From positions 1 through 41,898 of the forward strand of contig JASANZ010002070.1 in assembly GCA_030849805.1 (NCBI GenBank): 41,898 bases of DNA. The letters run 5' to 3'. Both the position numbers and the translations under genes were made by a program. A model generated the notes under the pieces. It saw nothing but the letters and a program-made list of their open reading frames with translations, had not been told where the DNA came from and searched no databases. Shown here piece after piece: positions 1 through 10,500 of the stretch (the stretch's first letter is position 1; every line of letters starts with the position of its first letter). Source of the stretch: Sergeia podlipaevii. Lineage: Eukaryota > Euglenozoa > Kinetoplastea > Trypanosomatida > Trypanosomatidae.

Positions 1-1
1 T

Positions 2-3000
2 GTGAAAGTATTGGATGCCGCTGTGGAGGATTTGAGGCCGCATGATGAGCGGTGGATGAATGTTGTCGGTGCAACTGATGGCGAGGATGTTGTTGTCACT
101 ATGCACACGAAGGTGTTTGGTGGCGATGAGTGGGATGTTGTTGTGGGCAACCGGTACGAGGAGCTGATGCAGGCGTTCCTTGCCGACTCCGCATCGGCGT
201 GCCAGGTGGGCATGACCTCTATCAAGGATGTGCATTTTGCCCTAGGCAGTCTGAATGCTCACTTCTCTGTGGCGCATAGCGCAAGTGTGAATGAGGTATC
301 GCTTGACAAGCGCATCGACCAGCATCCGTTCCCCAACGTGATGCGTCTGTATGCTAACCGCCATGGTCCTAAAGGTCGTGTAGACGTGCTGAGGGCTGAA
401 GTTGATGATGCAAAGGTGGCACACGGACAGTTGATGGAGAAGCTAAAGGATGTTTCGTTGTGCGCTGGTAAAGCAGAACGTGCTGCTGCCAAGTTAACAG
501 ACGAGTTTGAATGTAAAGTGGCTCTTTTTACGGTGGAAGTGGATGAGCTGCGTGAGCGGGTGGAGATTGTGTCGAAGGCTCTAGATGGAGCGGTATTGTG
601 GAGGTGCTTTGGTCCTTATGTTCGCGCTGCTGTGGAGGTGGCGACCTTGCTAGAGTGTGCTCCAGACTTTTCACCTATTGAAACCCGAGAGCTTCTGGCG
701 ATGCTTGCGGATTATAGGCGGTTGTGTGGTGGGGCTTCTGGAGATGTGACAGATGATACGCTTGCTGATTGTCTTCATAGTATGCGGCGTGCGGTGATTC
801 ATCTCGCTCCATCGCTGATTGAGGATGTAAGCAATTTGTACCCAACGTGGGCCGCGAAATTAGACGCTGCTGCCCAGGTTGCCGGTTGTGCGCTTACTGC
901 GGAGCGGACCCGTGCTGAGTTAGCCGAAGATGAGGCCGCTACTGCTTTGGAGGATGTTGAGGCGTTGCGAGCTGCGGCTTATCGGTCAATTCCTCTCTGC
1001 CGGGCCGCTCTGGGGCAGGTGGGTCTTTTTTCGGGTACGGCTGCGATTGAGCGGGGCCCGTTGGAGGATATGACTTCAGGCTCATTGGCCCGGTTGTATG
1101 AAGCATTGAATGCGAAGGTAACTGATGCGTTGGCTCGCTTGTGCCGTGCTCTCGAGGTGAGCGGTGCTATTTTGGCCAATGTTCATGGCGGTGGAGAGGC
1201 CGCCGCGCATGCCACTAGGAATCATCCGGGGAGCCACGGTGAGGAGGATGTAAGGAGTGCTACTGCGGGGACTTCCAACATTGGTCCAAACAAGTCTGTG
1301 CAGAATGAACAAGGACAGCAGGACCGCGTGGACTTTGCTGAGTACGTGTTGCCAGACATGTGCAGGCTGCTTGCTGCTGAGGTGCAGGAGCTACGCAGGG
1401 AAAGGAAGGAAGGATGGATGGCAAGTGATGCGCTGGCGGCGGATGTGGATGTCCTTGTAGAGGGCATTCGGGCTGCCTGTGCTCACTTGCACGGAGGGGT
1501 ATCTAGTGTGTCGCCTCAGCTGATGGAACAGCAACCAGACATGGAGCCAGGACTGCAAGGCACTCCTCGTGTCAGTGCTGCTAGGAGTGGCCCGCAGGAC
1601 GCTCTTATTGTGTTGGCCCAAGAAGACGCTGATCGTGGCTCGGCACCAACGGAAATGCTCAAGTACTTGGCTCGTGAAGCAGTTCGACTGTTACGCGCAC
1701 AGCACCGTTGCATTGATGAAGGTGTGAACGTACTGGCCGACGTGTGTCTTGAGGTGGGCGAGGGAGAGCAAGAGGGCGTGGTGGACCCGAGGCGCTCGGA
1801 AGAAGTTGGAATGCAAAGCCAGTCACTACGCAGTGTGGAGGTGTTAGAGAAGGATGATTACTACTACGAGACAGAGTCTCGCGGCGGTGGTGGCGGTGAT
1901 GCGGAAGCGGTGAGCAGAGAATATGGACCTTCACCTCTTGGCTTCAATAGTGGCTCTCCAACGACAGCCTTACCAGAGTATCAGGAAGGGGAGAGAGGAG
2001 CAAGAAGGCGTGCCCAGCGAGTGAGGGATGCACGCCCGTCTTTGCAGCGCCTTGGCCCTCTCGCGAACACAGTTGCAGGTGAGGTGGAAAAGCTACGTGG
2101 ACAGCTGCGAAACTTAGAGCGTGGGCAAGGTCATGCAGGAGCAAGGCAGACGTCAGACCTTCAGCGGGCTCTCAAGGATGTGCAGGCACTACAAGAGTCT
2201 CTTGTGAGGAGTGAGCGTGAAGCGGAGGAGGCAGTGAAGGCGTCGGAGCCACTCAGGGCAGAGCTTACGCGCGCTAAGAAAACGTACGCAGCGGTTGCTA
2301 ATGCACTCAACAAGTTCGCTGGGAATGTTGCCGCTGTGACGCTCTTTCAGGACTCTGAAACACTCAACATGGCGATTGAAGCCGAAGAATCATCAGGGAA
2401 TGCCAGCATTCGGGAGCTGCCGTTGCAGCCGAGATGGGCAGCTAATCAGGTGGGTCAGGACGCAGCTGTCCTCACAGCAGTGGAAAAGCATCTTGATGAG
2501 CTTGCTGATCACTGCGCTGAGTTGATGGCTAGCAAGGAAACTGCATGTCGTCGTGGTGCACAGCTTACGGGTGAACTGGCGGTTGCGAAGGAGGCCTTTG
2601 CGGCACTGGAGAACAGCACGACAGGTGACACAGAGGCGCTGCGGGGCTTGTTGGCCAGATCACATGTAGCGGCGGACAGTGCATTGCTCATGCTTGAAGA
2701 AAGTGAGGCAAGGGCAATGATAGCTCAGAAGTGGATGTGCCAGTACCCCAACATTGCATTCCCACTAGTCCAAGAAGTCGCACGACTGCAAGAGGAGCAT
2801 CAGCAGCATGTGCGCCTACTCGGATTGCCAGAGGATGCAGCGGCAACTGCTGCAGGACCAACGCGTGCAGATTTGCTAACAGCAGCAGAAGAAATTGCGA
2901 AGCTGGTTGGGGCTACCTCTATTGATCTGCGCGATCCCATGTCTACCGACGGGCTGATCAATGCGGTAAGTGATGCTCTTCAAAATGCCGCCGAAAGCGC

Positions 3001-6000
3001 TAGAGAGGCAGGTGAGCTAGCTGATGTACGCGCAATAGAGATGGACACTCTCGCCGCTGCAGTGGAAGAACGCCTGATGGGTATTGGAACCACTCTACGC
3101 GACGCCTTCTTGTTCTGTGCTGCGCCAGATACAGTGGCAAGCACCGCCGTAGAGCCGGTGCCAGAAAGGCAAGTAGGCTCCGCCCACCTGCTAGATGTCA
3201 CGCTTCCCTACGCTGAGAGAGAAGCAGTGCGCTGCGTGCAACACATGGTAGCAGCCAAGGAGACTCAAGAGAGACTGCAAGATGAACTTGTGGCAACACA
3301 GAAGGACGCTGCAGACGCCGAGATAGGGCTACAAACCGCTCTGGACGAAGCCAAGGAAGGCGCGAAGGAGGTCGAAGGTGGGCTCCAGGAAGCTCTCGAG
3401 AAGGCAAACACGGCACAGACGCGCCTCAGGGCTGCCCTTGAGACGGCGTCACAGGCTCTCCCAGACCACGCAGACTTCTTGACCTCTGGTGCTGAGACGG
3501 CGTGTGGGGCGGCCGCGTTGGCGCTAGAAGAGTGGCTTGTGCGTAAGTGCAGGGCCTACGCCGCTGAATGTGAAAAGAAGGGTCAGTTGCTGTTGCAATC
3601 AGTAGCTACCACAGCCACCCGCACCTTGCTAGCAGAGGAATCCGTCGAGCGTTTGACCATTTGGCTTGCTGAAGCTCAAGCTAAGCAGCAGCCGTTATGT
3701 GGTACTCTACGTGCAGCTCTGGAGTCCAGTGCTGCCTATAAGGGCGCGACTGACGCGTCTGTCGCCTCCGCCGTAGGGCTGGTGAAGCAGCTGAGGAGTG
3801 CGTTTCAAGCAGCAATGGAGACCCTTCAGGGCGAGTGGCCGGCGGGCACTAGTTATGAGGACAACCTGACAGGTGCTGCACTGTGCGCACAGGACGTCGC
3901 TGTGGCTGAGGACATTGCACGTCAGGTTGCTGTGCTTGTGGACGAAGCTTGTGCACAGAATGCGGATGTCGAGGATATTGTTAGCCGTTTGATTGCCTTG
4001 TCTGGTGTCGAAGGCGCTGGTGATAGCAGCGGCGTTCAGGGAGAAGGAGTTCAGAAGGACTTGAGTGAGGCAATATCATGCGTTGCAGCGCGCATAGCAC
4101 AGATGGAGGAAGCCCTCAAGGAGGTGCCCAAGCTCCAGTTCACTATGGGGGAGTATCAGCGCTTTGCGAACAATCTTGGTGACATGGTTGGCTGCACTGT
4201 TAACGCGAAACCGGAGACTACGACAGACAATACAACTTCTACTGCTCCCGCAGTCCAGCATGCACCGCTGGAAGATATTGAATCATCTGTTGCGGAACTT
4301 GTGCAGGCGCTCAAGACCGCAGACGACGAGAACGAGGCTCTCGCGGCAGCTATTGAAGCACAGAGGAGGGACACTGTACCTGCTGCTGCTGCGGCGGCGG
4401 CGGCAGCGTCTACTCGCGAGCTAACGCGCCTGCGGGGTGCTCTCGCACGTATTGGTGCAATTGGTGGGGCCGATCATTTGGCACTGGCAGACTCGGAGTG
4501 GAGCAGTGCGCAGTGCAATACAGTGGTGGAGGCAGTAGACGCACTGCAGGGTGAGGCGGATGAACTTCACGCACAGGTGGAGACACTGCACGCGAATGCG
4601 GCGGCGGCGGCGGAGGCAACTGCATCGGCGAAGGCTGCTAAGGAAGCTCTGGAAGCGGCCGCGCAGCAGTTAGTGGATCGTGTGCAGGACCTCATGGACA
4701 CGCACGCCTCGTGCCGTCGTGGCTTCCTGCCAGATGCGGATCTTGACGACGGCTCTCTCACTATCGCTGATATTGTGGAGCGCTGTGTGGGGGAGCTGGA
4801 GAGACAGCAGGCCGCCCTGAGCGCCGCACAAGCAGCTGCACGCGGACAGGAAAACGAGTACATTCGTGTGACCGCATTGCTGGCAACCGCCCAGGATGCG
4901 GCTATGCGTGGTCAGGCCGAGGCAGATGGTTTCAAGAGGCAGTGCGCATCGCTTGCGGTGGAAAAGGAACAACTGCAGACAGCTGAAGCGCGCTATGAGG
5001 CTGAGCTAGATTATTTGAAGGAACAGCTCAAGCGTTTGTTGGCACGTTTTAGCGCAGTTGCGAGAGATGACCTAAGGCTTGCAGTGCCAGTGTTTTCTGA
5101 CACAACTGCGGCAGGCTGCCTGGAGGGGATTCAGTATCTTGCCGCATATGTGGGAGAGAAGTACCGCAACACCCCGAGCGCGATGGACGTGGCGGACTCT
5201 CAACGGGCACTGCGCGCTGGCATGGAAGCAGCTGCAAAGACTCTGGAAGCCAAGGAAACACTGCTTGCCGCGTATGTGAAGCATATCCTACCTCACACAG
5301 GTGAGGTGCCCATTGCGATGACGACAGAGTTGACACCAGCAATGCTGGAAGCTTCGGGCTCGCGTCTAGCCAGCTGCGCAGAGGATCTTGCGCTTGTAGT
5401 GTCACTGCTCTCCCGGGCCCCACTTGCAGGCAACAGTAGAGTTGATTACGACGATGACAATACGTGCTCGCTGCGAGAGGCCGTCTCTCGAGTCAAGGTC
5501 GCCACTCAGCGGCTTCAGACTCGCGCGCAGGCGATGCAGGATGCAGTAGCACGTGTATCGGCGGAGGCTGGGGTGTCGCCTGTGTCGCTGGCACACGAGC
5601 CACTGCACACTACTGCTTGGGCAGAGGACGTCGTGCGCGCTCTGGGCCGTGCCAACGACGTGAGAAGAGAAACCGACTGTGCAGCCGAAGAAGCCCTGCT
5701 CCAGTTTCTTGAGGCAGTTGCGGCGATTGTGCAAGAGAATGGCGGAACGATCGTGCTGCCGCCCCTCAACGCGGAAGCCGAGCGCATTATTTACGATCGT
5801 AGTTCGCTTGCGGATCTCAACAGCAGCCACGCGGTGTCTGATTGGCGCAGAGTGGAGGAACAGAATGCAGTCATGCAGGGCCTAGAACAGCTCTTGGCTC
5901 AATTGCAAGACCGCAATGTTGCTCTCACAACGGAGTGGCAGTCTGTCACTGACAAGTACTACCGTCTTGAGCAGGACCAGGCAGAGGCAGAGAACAACAT

Positions 6001-6277
6001 TTTGGAGCTGCGCCGACTTGTGCAGAAGAAGCTCGTGGAGGATGCTCAGCTAGAGGAAAACCTGCGCTCCCTGGACTCCCAGCTTGACATGCAAGCAAGA
6101 GAACTGGCGATGAAGTATTACTCGGATCAGGATGCGATTGTGCGCCAGTTTACGGAGCTACGTGAGGCGATACACAGAGCTGTGAAGCCATTGAGACGTT
6201 CTCGCGTGCCTACCAATGGAAACAATAGTAGCGGACATGGATATACTTCTGTTCCACGATCCTCCTCTCGGTGGTAA
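2..6277 (+). CDS. Giant coiled-coil protein with FAZ1-type conserved domain (5' end missing)
   Basis: The reading frame is open from the window edge, and its first codon is GTG (Val), not a start, so the N-terminus lies upstream. 2091 residues are visible, ending at TAA 6275-6277. Residues about 30-122 match the FAZ1-type conserved domain of trypanosomatid cytoskeletal proteins as I remember it: a His followed by FGGDEWDVVV, then AFLADSA, then DVHFALGSLNAHFSVAHSA, then HPFPNVMRLYANRH. The remainder is mostly Ala/Glu/Leu/Gln-rich heptad-like sequence with long predicted coiled coils (for example about 128-190, 690-770, 1090-1200, 1660-1740 and 1980-2060). A low-complexity patch (YYYETESRGGGGG) lies near residue 625 and a poly-Ala run near residue 1460. 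The C-terminus is basic and Ser/Gly-rich. A role in the flagellum attachment zone or another cytoskeletal structure is inferred from the domain only; orthology to FAZ1 itself is not shown. Confidence 0.8.
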   Translation: MKVLDAAVEDLRPHDERWMNVVGATDGEDVVVTMHTKVFGGDEWDVVVGNRYEELMQAFLADSASACQVGMTSIKDVHFALGSLNAHFSVAHSASVNEVSLDKRIDQHPFPNVMRLYANRHGPKGRVDVLRAEVDDAKVAHGQLMEKLKDVSLCAGKAERAAAKLTDEFECKVALFTVEVDELRERVEIVSKALDGAVLWRCFGPYVRAAVEVATLLECAPDFSPIETRELLAMLADYRRLCGGASGDVTDDTLADCLHSMRRAVIHLAPSLIEDVSNLYPTWAAKLDAAAQVAGCALTAERTRAELAEDEAATALEDVEALRAAAYRSIPLCRAALGQVGLFSGTAAIERGPLEDMTSGSLARLYEALNAKVTDALARLCRALEVSGAILANVHGGGEAAAHATRNHPGSHGEEDVRSATAGTSNIGPNKSVQNEQGQQDRVDFAEYVLPDMCRLLAAEVQELRRERKEGWMASDALAADVDVLVEGIRAACAHLHGGVSSVSPQLMEQQPDMEPGLQGTPRVSAARSGPQDALIVLAQEDADRGSAPTEMLKYLAREAVRLLRAQHRCIDEGVNVLADVCLEVGEGEQEGVVDPRRSEEVGMQSQSLRSVEVLEKDDYYYETESRGGGGGDAEAVSREYGPSPLGFNSGSPTTALPEYQEGERGARRRAQRVRDARPSLQRLGPLANTVAGEVEKLRGQLRNLERGQGHAGARQTSDLQRALKDVQALQESLVRSEREAEEAVKASEPLRAELTRAKKTYAAVANALNKFAGNVAAVTLFQDSETLNMAIEAEESSGNASIRELPLQPRWAANQVGQDAAVLTAVEKHLDELADHCAELMASKETACRRGAQLTGELAVAKEAFAALENSTTGDTEALRGLLARSHVAADSALLMLEESEARAMIAQKWMCQYPNIAFPLVQEVARLQEEHQQHVRLLGLPEDAAATAAGPTRADLLTAAEEIAKLVGATSIDLRDPMSTDGLINAVSDALQNAAESAREAGELADVRAIEMDTLAAAVEERLMGIGTTLRDAFLFCAAPDTVASTAVEPVPERQVGSAHLLDVTLPYAEREAVRCVQHMVAAKETQERLQDELVATQKDAADAEIGLQTALDEAKEGAKEVEGGLQEALEKANTAQTRLRAALETASQALPDHADFLTSGAETACGAAALALEEWLVRKCRAYAAECEKKGQLLLQSVATTATRTLLAEESVERLTIWLAEAQAKQQPLCGTLRAALESSAAYKGATDASVASAVGLVKQLRSAFQAAMETLQGEWPAGTSYEDNLTGAALCAQDVAVAEDIARQVAVLVDEACAQNADVEDIVSRLIALSGVEGAGDSSGVQGEGVQKDLSEAISCVAARIAQMEEALKEVPKLQFTMGEYQRFANNLGDMVGCTVNAKPETTTDNTTSTAPAVQHAPLEDIESSVAELVQALKTADDENEALAAAIEAQRRDTVPAAAAAAAAASTRELTRLRGALARIGAIGGADHLALADSEWSSAQCNTVVEAVDALQGEADELHAQVETLHANAAAAAEATASAKAAKEALEAAAQQLVDRVQDLMDTHASCRRGFLPDADLDDGSLTIADIVERCVGELERQQAALSAAQAAARGQENEYIRVTALLATAQDAAMRGQAEADGFKRQCASLAVEKEQLQTAEARYEAELDYLKEQLKRLLARFSAVARDDLRLAVPVFSDTTAAGCLEGIQYLAAYVGEKYRNTPSAMDVADSQRALRAGMEAAAKTLEAKETLLAAYVKHILPHTGEVPIAMTTELTPAMLEASGSRLASCAEDLALVVSLLSRAPLAGNSRVDYDDDNTCSLREAVSRVKVATQRLQTRAQAMQDAVARVSAEAGVSPVSLAHEPLHTTAWAEDVVRALGRANDVRRETDCAAEEALLQFLEAVAAIVQENGGTIVLPPLNAEAERIIYDRSSLADLNSSHAVSDWRRVEEQNAVMQGLEQLLAQLQDRNVALTTEWQSVTDKYYRLEQDQAEAENNILELRRLVQKKLVEDAQLEENLRSLDSQLDMQARELAMKYYSDQDAIVRQFTELREAIHRAVKPLRRSRVPTNGNNSSGHGYTSVPRSSSRW

Positions 6278-7525
6278 TACGCATGTACTGAACTGAAATC
6301 CGGTGAAACAAATAGATGAATAAACTGTTTTTCCTTTTTTTTGTCTTGTTTTATTATTTTGAAGTTATCCACTTTTTTTCTTATATGAACGCATTAAGAA
6401 AGAAAAGCGATGTGAAGCGACAAGTGGGGCACGTGCTAACACTTGAGATGTGTTTTGCGTGCATGGTTGACAGTTTTTTTTTCTTCGCTACTTGGAAAAT
6501 GAATAATTAATCGATATTCTTCTCTTCTACTTTTCAATTTCTTTCTTTTTTTTTCTTTTACACATATATGCGCATACAATACTTGGGTACGTAGTCGTTT
6601 CTTTTTAGTTTGAAGTATTTTCATATTTTTTTTTTTTGTGAGCGCTGAGCTTTTTTCTTTTTTTGAAAGGGTGAGAACCCAGAAAGAGTAAGCAGTTCAC
6701 GTAGTCAAAAGTAAAAGAATACAAAGTAATTCCGCAGGCACATACACATTTCTATAAAGAAACACACACGCGCGCAAAAGCATACACACTCTCAAAAATC
6801 ACGTCGTATTGCCTCACTTTACAAGCGTCATACAACGCAATACGTTTTATTTATTTCTTTTGAAATAAAGTAAATTGTAGAGGAGCCTACTCTTCATCTG
6901 TTCCTTTTTTTTTCTTTTCGTTCCTTCCAACACACTTTGTCTTTTTTCTCCTCTTCAGTGTTGGGCATTGCGCATAAGCAGGCCTTTCGCACACATATTA
7001 TCATTATATGTTTTGTTTTGTTTTGTATCACTTTTCTTTGTGTTTGATACTTAGCACGTAAGTAATTTCTTTTTTGTGTGTGTTGAGGTGAAGCCATTTT
7101 TTTTTTTTTGAAGGGGTAACCTTGCTTTTTTTTTTTCTTCTAGTATATCTTTTGCTCTTCAATATTCTTTTTCATTTGAGGTTGGTTCGTTTGTTCTCGA
7201 CGATTTGGAGGGATCCATTTGTAGGAGATTGAACCGTGTAGAATATATATATACTCCTAAAGACGCGGAAGGTGGAAGAAACAGCAGCATCATTTTCTTT
7301 TTTTACATATTTAGTATTAGCAGCAGCAGACACAGCTGCAGTGAACTGGGCGTGTATTCAGATTTTTTTTCTCTTGCATCACAACTGCTAAGCATTCGAA
7401 ATTTTTGCTTGGATTTTTTTTTTTCAAAAGAAACCTGTTTTCTTTCTTTTGGATAGTGTATATTAACCAGTTGATTTATTCTTTACGTGCTCATTTCTGA
7501 AAGAAGAAGAAGGCAAAGAAAAAAA
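6278..7525 (+). other. Intergenic spacer with UTRs, T-rich
   Basis: This 1.25 kb AT-rich spacer has many T homopolymers and no convincing gene. A 64-codon frame from ATG 6316 is mostly Phe/Leu from T-runs and starts only 39 nt after the upstream stop. Two hairpins lie back to back at 6805-6844 and 6850-6869. A pyrimidine tract around 7418-7450 with AGs at 7455-7456 and 7469-7470 is the likely trans-splice acceptor region for the GH65-HAD gene. Confidence 0.7.
6805..6869 (+). repeat. Two adjacent inverted repeats (hairpins)
   Basis: CGTATTGC at 6805-6812 pairs with GCAATACG at 6837-6844 (8 bp, 24-nt loop). TTTATTTC at 6850-6857 pairs with GAAATAAA at 6862-6869 (8 bp, TTTT loop). Both are perfect by eye. 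Stems of this length are expected by chance in a window this size, so a function in the UTR is only possible. Confidence 0.4.
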
Positions 7526-10500
7526 ATGCAGTCCGGGCCCTCTTCACCTCCTCAGCTCTTTGCGAGCAGTAACGGCACCAGCAATGCTCTTCACTGCGAT
7601 AGTTGGGAACTTACAGAAACAGATGTGCCAACCATGGGAGCGATCCCAGTGAGCGAATCTCTTTTTTCAGTTGGTAACGGCTTTATTGGAATTCGTGGTT
7701 ATCCTGAAGAATGTGGAGCATCTCAAGAAAGCGGAGGAGGACCTCATGGAAATGCTGATCCCGGTACAGCTGGTGTAACAGTAGACGCTTGTGATGAGCG
7801 TTGCAATAGCAAAGGGAAGAAAGCAACACCATTGTCGCTGCATCCGTACCAGCTCACCCCAGCGGTGTTTCACGAAAGACCTATTAACATCAAAGAGTCA
7901 GAGATTCCTGAACATTCGATACGCGGCTCCTACTGCGCTGGGTTTTACGAGCAAAAGCTGCTGAATCGCTCACGATCCTTCTTCGTGGGTGTGTGCACAA
8001 AGGAATGCTTTCTTGTTAGGGTTCCCGACGCATTTTGTGTTGATGTATACATCGCTGGTGAGCACGTATCTGCAGCCACGGGTCGTGTCGTCTCGCTCAC
8101 TCGGCAGCTTGATATCAAGACTGGGGAACTGAAGCGGAGAATGGTGTGGGAGTCAAGAGGCCGTGAGGTCACAATTGAGTCCACCAGGTTTGCGTCAGCG
8201 GTGCGGCGCAACATCGCAGTACTGCGGTACACCGTGTCTGCGCGCAACGTTAACAACACTGAGATACGGCTCGTTTCGCGCACCGGATTACACGATGGGC
8301 CAATGTATGCGCGGCACTACGGAATAGAGCATGTATCAACACGGAATAGTATCCAGGACGCTTCCACGGTTGTCTTTGTTCGCACGCATAACAGTTGTCG
8401 ACATCTTGCAGTGGCCACGGCAGAGCGGTGTTGTTCGACACTGGGGGAACTAGGCTCTGGGAAGGTGTTTGACTCTGCCGTCACGACTAGTTTATGTGGC
8501 AGCAGTGTCTCGCAGAACGGATCTATTGTCACTTCACCGGCCACTATCAATCCAAATACGTTTTCTCTTCCGGCCTCGCCTGTTTCAACTCCAGCGACGA
8601 CGACTTTGACTCCCAAATGTAGCGAGACGGACTCCGGCGCGGAGACGACGTTCACCAGTTGCATCTCGGAGCGGGCAACGATTGAGTTGATCAAGTTTGT
8701 AGGCTACTTTGGGGACGACGATGCTCCGCAAGAGGACCTATGTGAGATGGCTCTTACTCGTACTCGCGAAGCGGCGCAGGGAGGCTATGATGCTCTTCAG
8801 CAAGAACATCGGCAGGCAATGGCACGCTTCTGGGGAGTAGCGGATGTGCGTTTAGGCATGAGCAATGCATCGATGCAAGGGGCTTTTCGGTATAATATAC
8901 TTCAGATCAACATGTCGTGTGGCAGATCTTCAGCGCACGGGTTTCCAACGCGCGGCTTGACTGGCGAGCTCATTGGAGCTCTGCATCAGTGGGATGTAGA
9001 TGCGCTCGTTGTGCCCTTCTTGACGCACACATGCCCTGAGAAGGCTCGAGCTCTGCTGCGATTTCGTATTCGCACGCTTAATCAAGCCAAGGACGTCGCG
9101 GCCGACCTCGACCTTCCACGAGGGGCAATTTTACCGTATCGCACCATTGCCGGCACCGATAACCCCACTCCATACTGCGCAGCCTTCTTGTTTGTTAACG
9201 CGGTGACCGCGTACGCCATGCACCACTACGTGACAGCTACCAATGACTACTCAATATTGCGCAAAGGGGGTGCGGAGATGGTGCTTGCTACGGCGCTAGT
9301 GTGGATTGAGTGGGGCACGTGGGAGAAGGGCATGTTTCATCTGCGGTGTGTTTCGGGCCCCGATGTGTACAACGGCGTCGCAGACGACAATTTCTTCACC
9401 AACGTGATGGCTCAGCGACACCTGCAATGGGCAGTGCAAGTCGCGGAATACATGCGCGAGTCGTCATCACCGGAGAAGTTTGAGATGATGCTGCTATCAT
9501 GCCAAGTGACCGAGAAGGATCTCGTCGAGATGCAACGTGCCGCGTCCAAGATGACGCTTCTCTTTGATCCCGTCCATCGCATCTTCCCGGTGGATCAGTC
9601 ATTTATGAGAAAGAAAAAGTGGTCCTTTGATGAGACGAGCAAGCGCGGTCACCTTACAGCCACATTTCATCCCAATGTGATCCACCGCCATCAGCTCTGT
9701 CGCATTCCCGACGTGATGCTTGCCATCATGATGCTGCCCTATCGGTTCACGATGGACGAAGTCAAGGCAAACTTTGCCTATTATGAGCCCATCACCTCCC
9801 GTGATTCAGCGCTGCGCTTTGTTATCTTTAGTGTTGTTGCCTCTCACACTCAAATGCCTGAGAAGGCCTTGGCGTACTTCAAGAAGGCGCTTTTTGTTGA
9901 TGTTGGCAACATAATAGGCAATACTGGCGGAGGCTTGCATTGCACCACTGCCGCCGGCTCCTGGTGGGCACTTGCAGTAGGCTTTGCAGGCATGCGAGTC
10001 ATCAAGGGCGTACTGCACTTTGACCCTAGTGTACCGGAGGAGTGCGAGGGGTACTGTTTCAACGCCCGCCACAGGGGCTGTCTTGTGCAACTCAGCGTTA
10101 CCCAGCGGCTTGCCACGTACACACTTCTGGAGGCACCAGCGAGCACGAAGGAGCTTGTTGTAGTTCATGCAGGTGCGAGCAAGCTTTACTTGCGCCGTGG
10201 TATTCCCGACGCAGTACGCCTCTTCCGTGAAGTGCGCGTATTTGACTTTGACTGTGTTATCTTTGAGCTGGATAGCATTGTGTCTGACATCGAGAGCATT
10301 CATTTTGAGGCGTGGCGTATTGCGCTTGAGCGCCACTTTCACAGCAGCAACTATCCGGAGTTTAGGATGACTAAAGAGTTGTACTTGGCATACTTGCGTC
10401 ACGGAAAGCCCTTTTCTGGTCTAAGCGCTATCTTTTCCAAGTACGAGCGTCCGCTCCCCCCTGTCGGCGATCCCAATGATGGGGAACAGGGTTTTAGTCT

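Noticed and set aside
6316..6510. 64-codon ATG frame after the FAZ-domain gene
   Set aside because: It begins 39 nt after the stop codon with no room for polyadenylation and trans-splicing, and it is mostly T-run derived Phe/Leu.
9806..10402. 198-codon frame on the minus strand inside the GH65-HAD gene
   Set aside because: It lies fully antisense to a strongly supported coding region, and its composition reflects the codon pattern of the sense gene.
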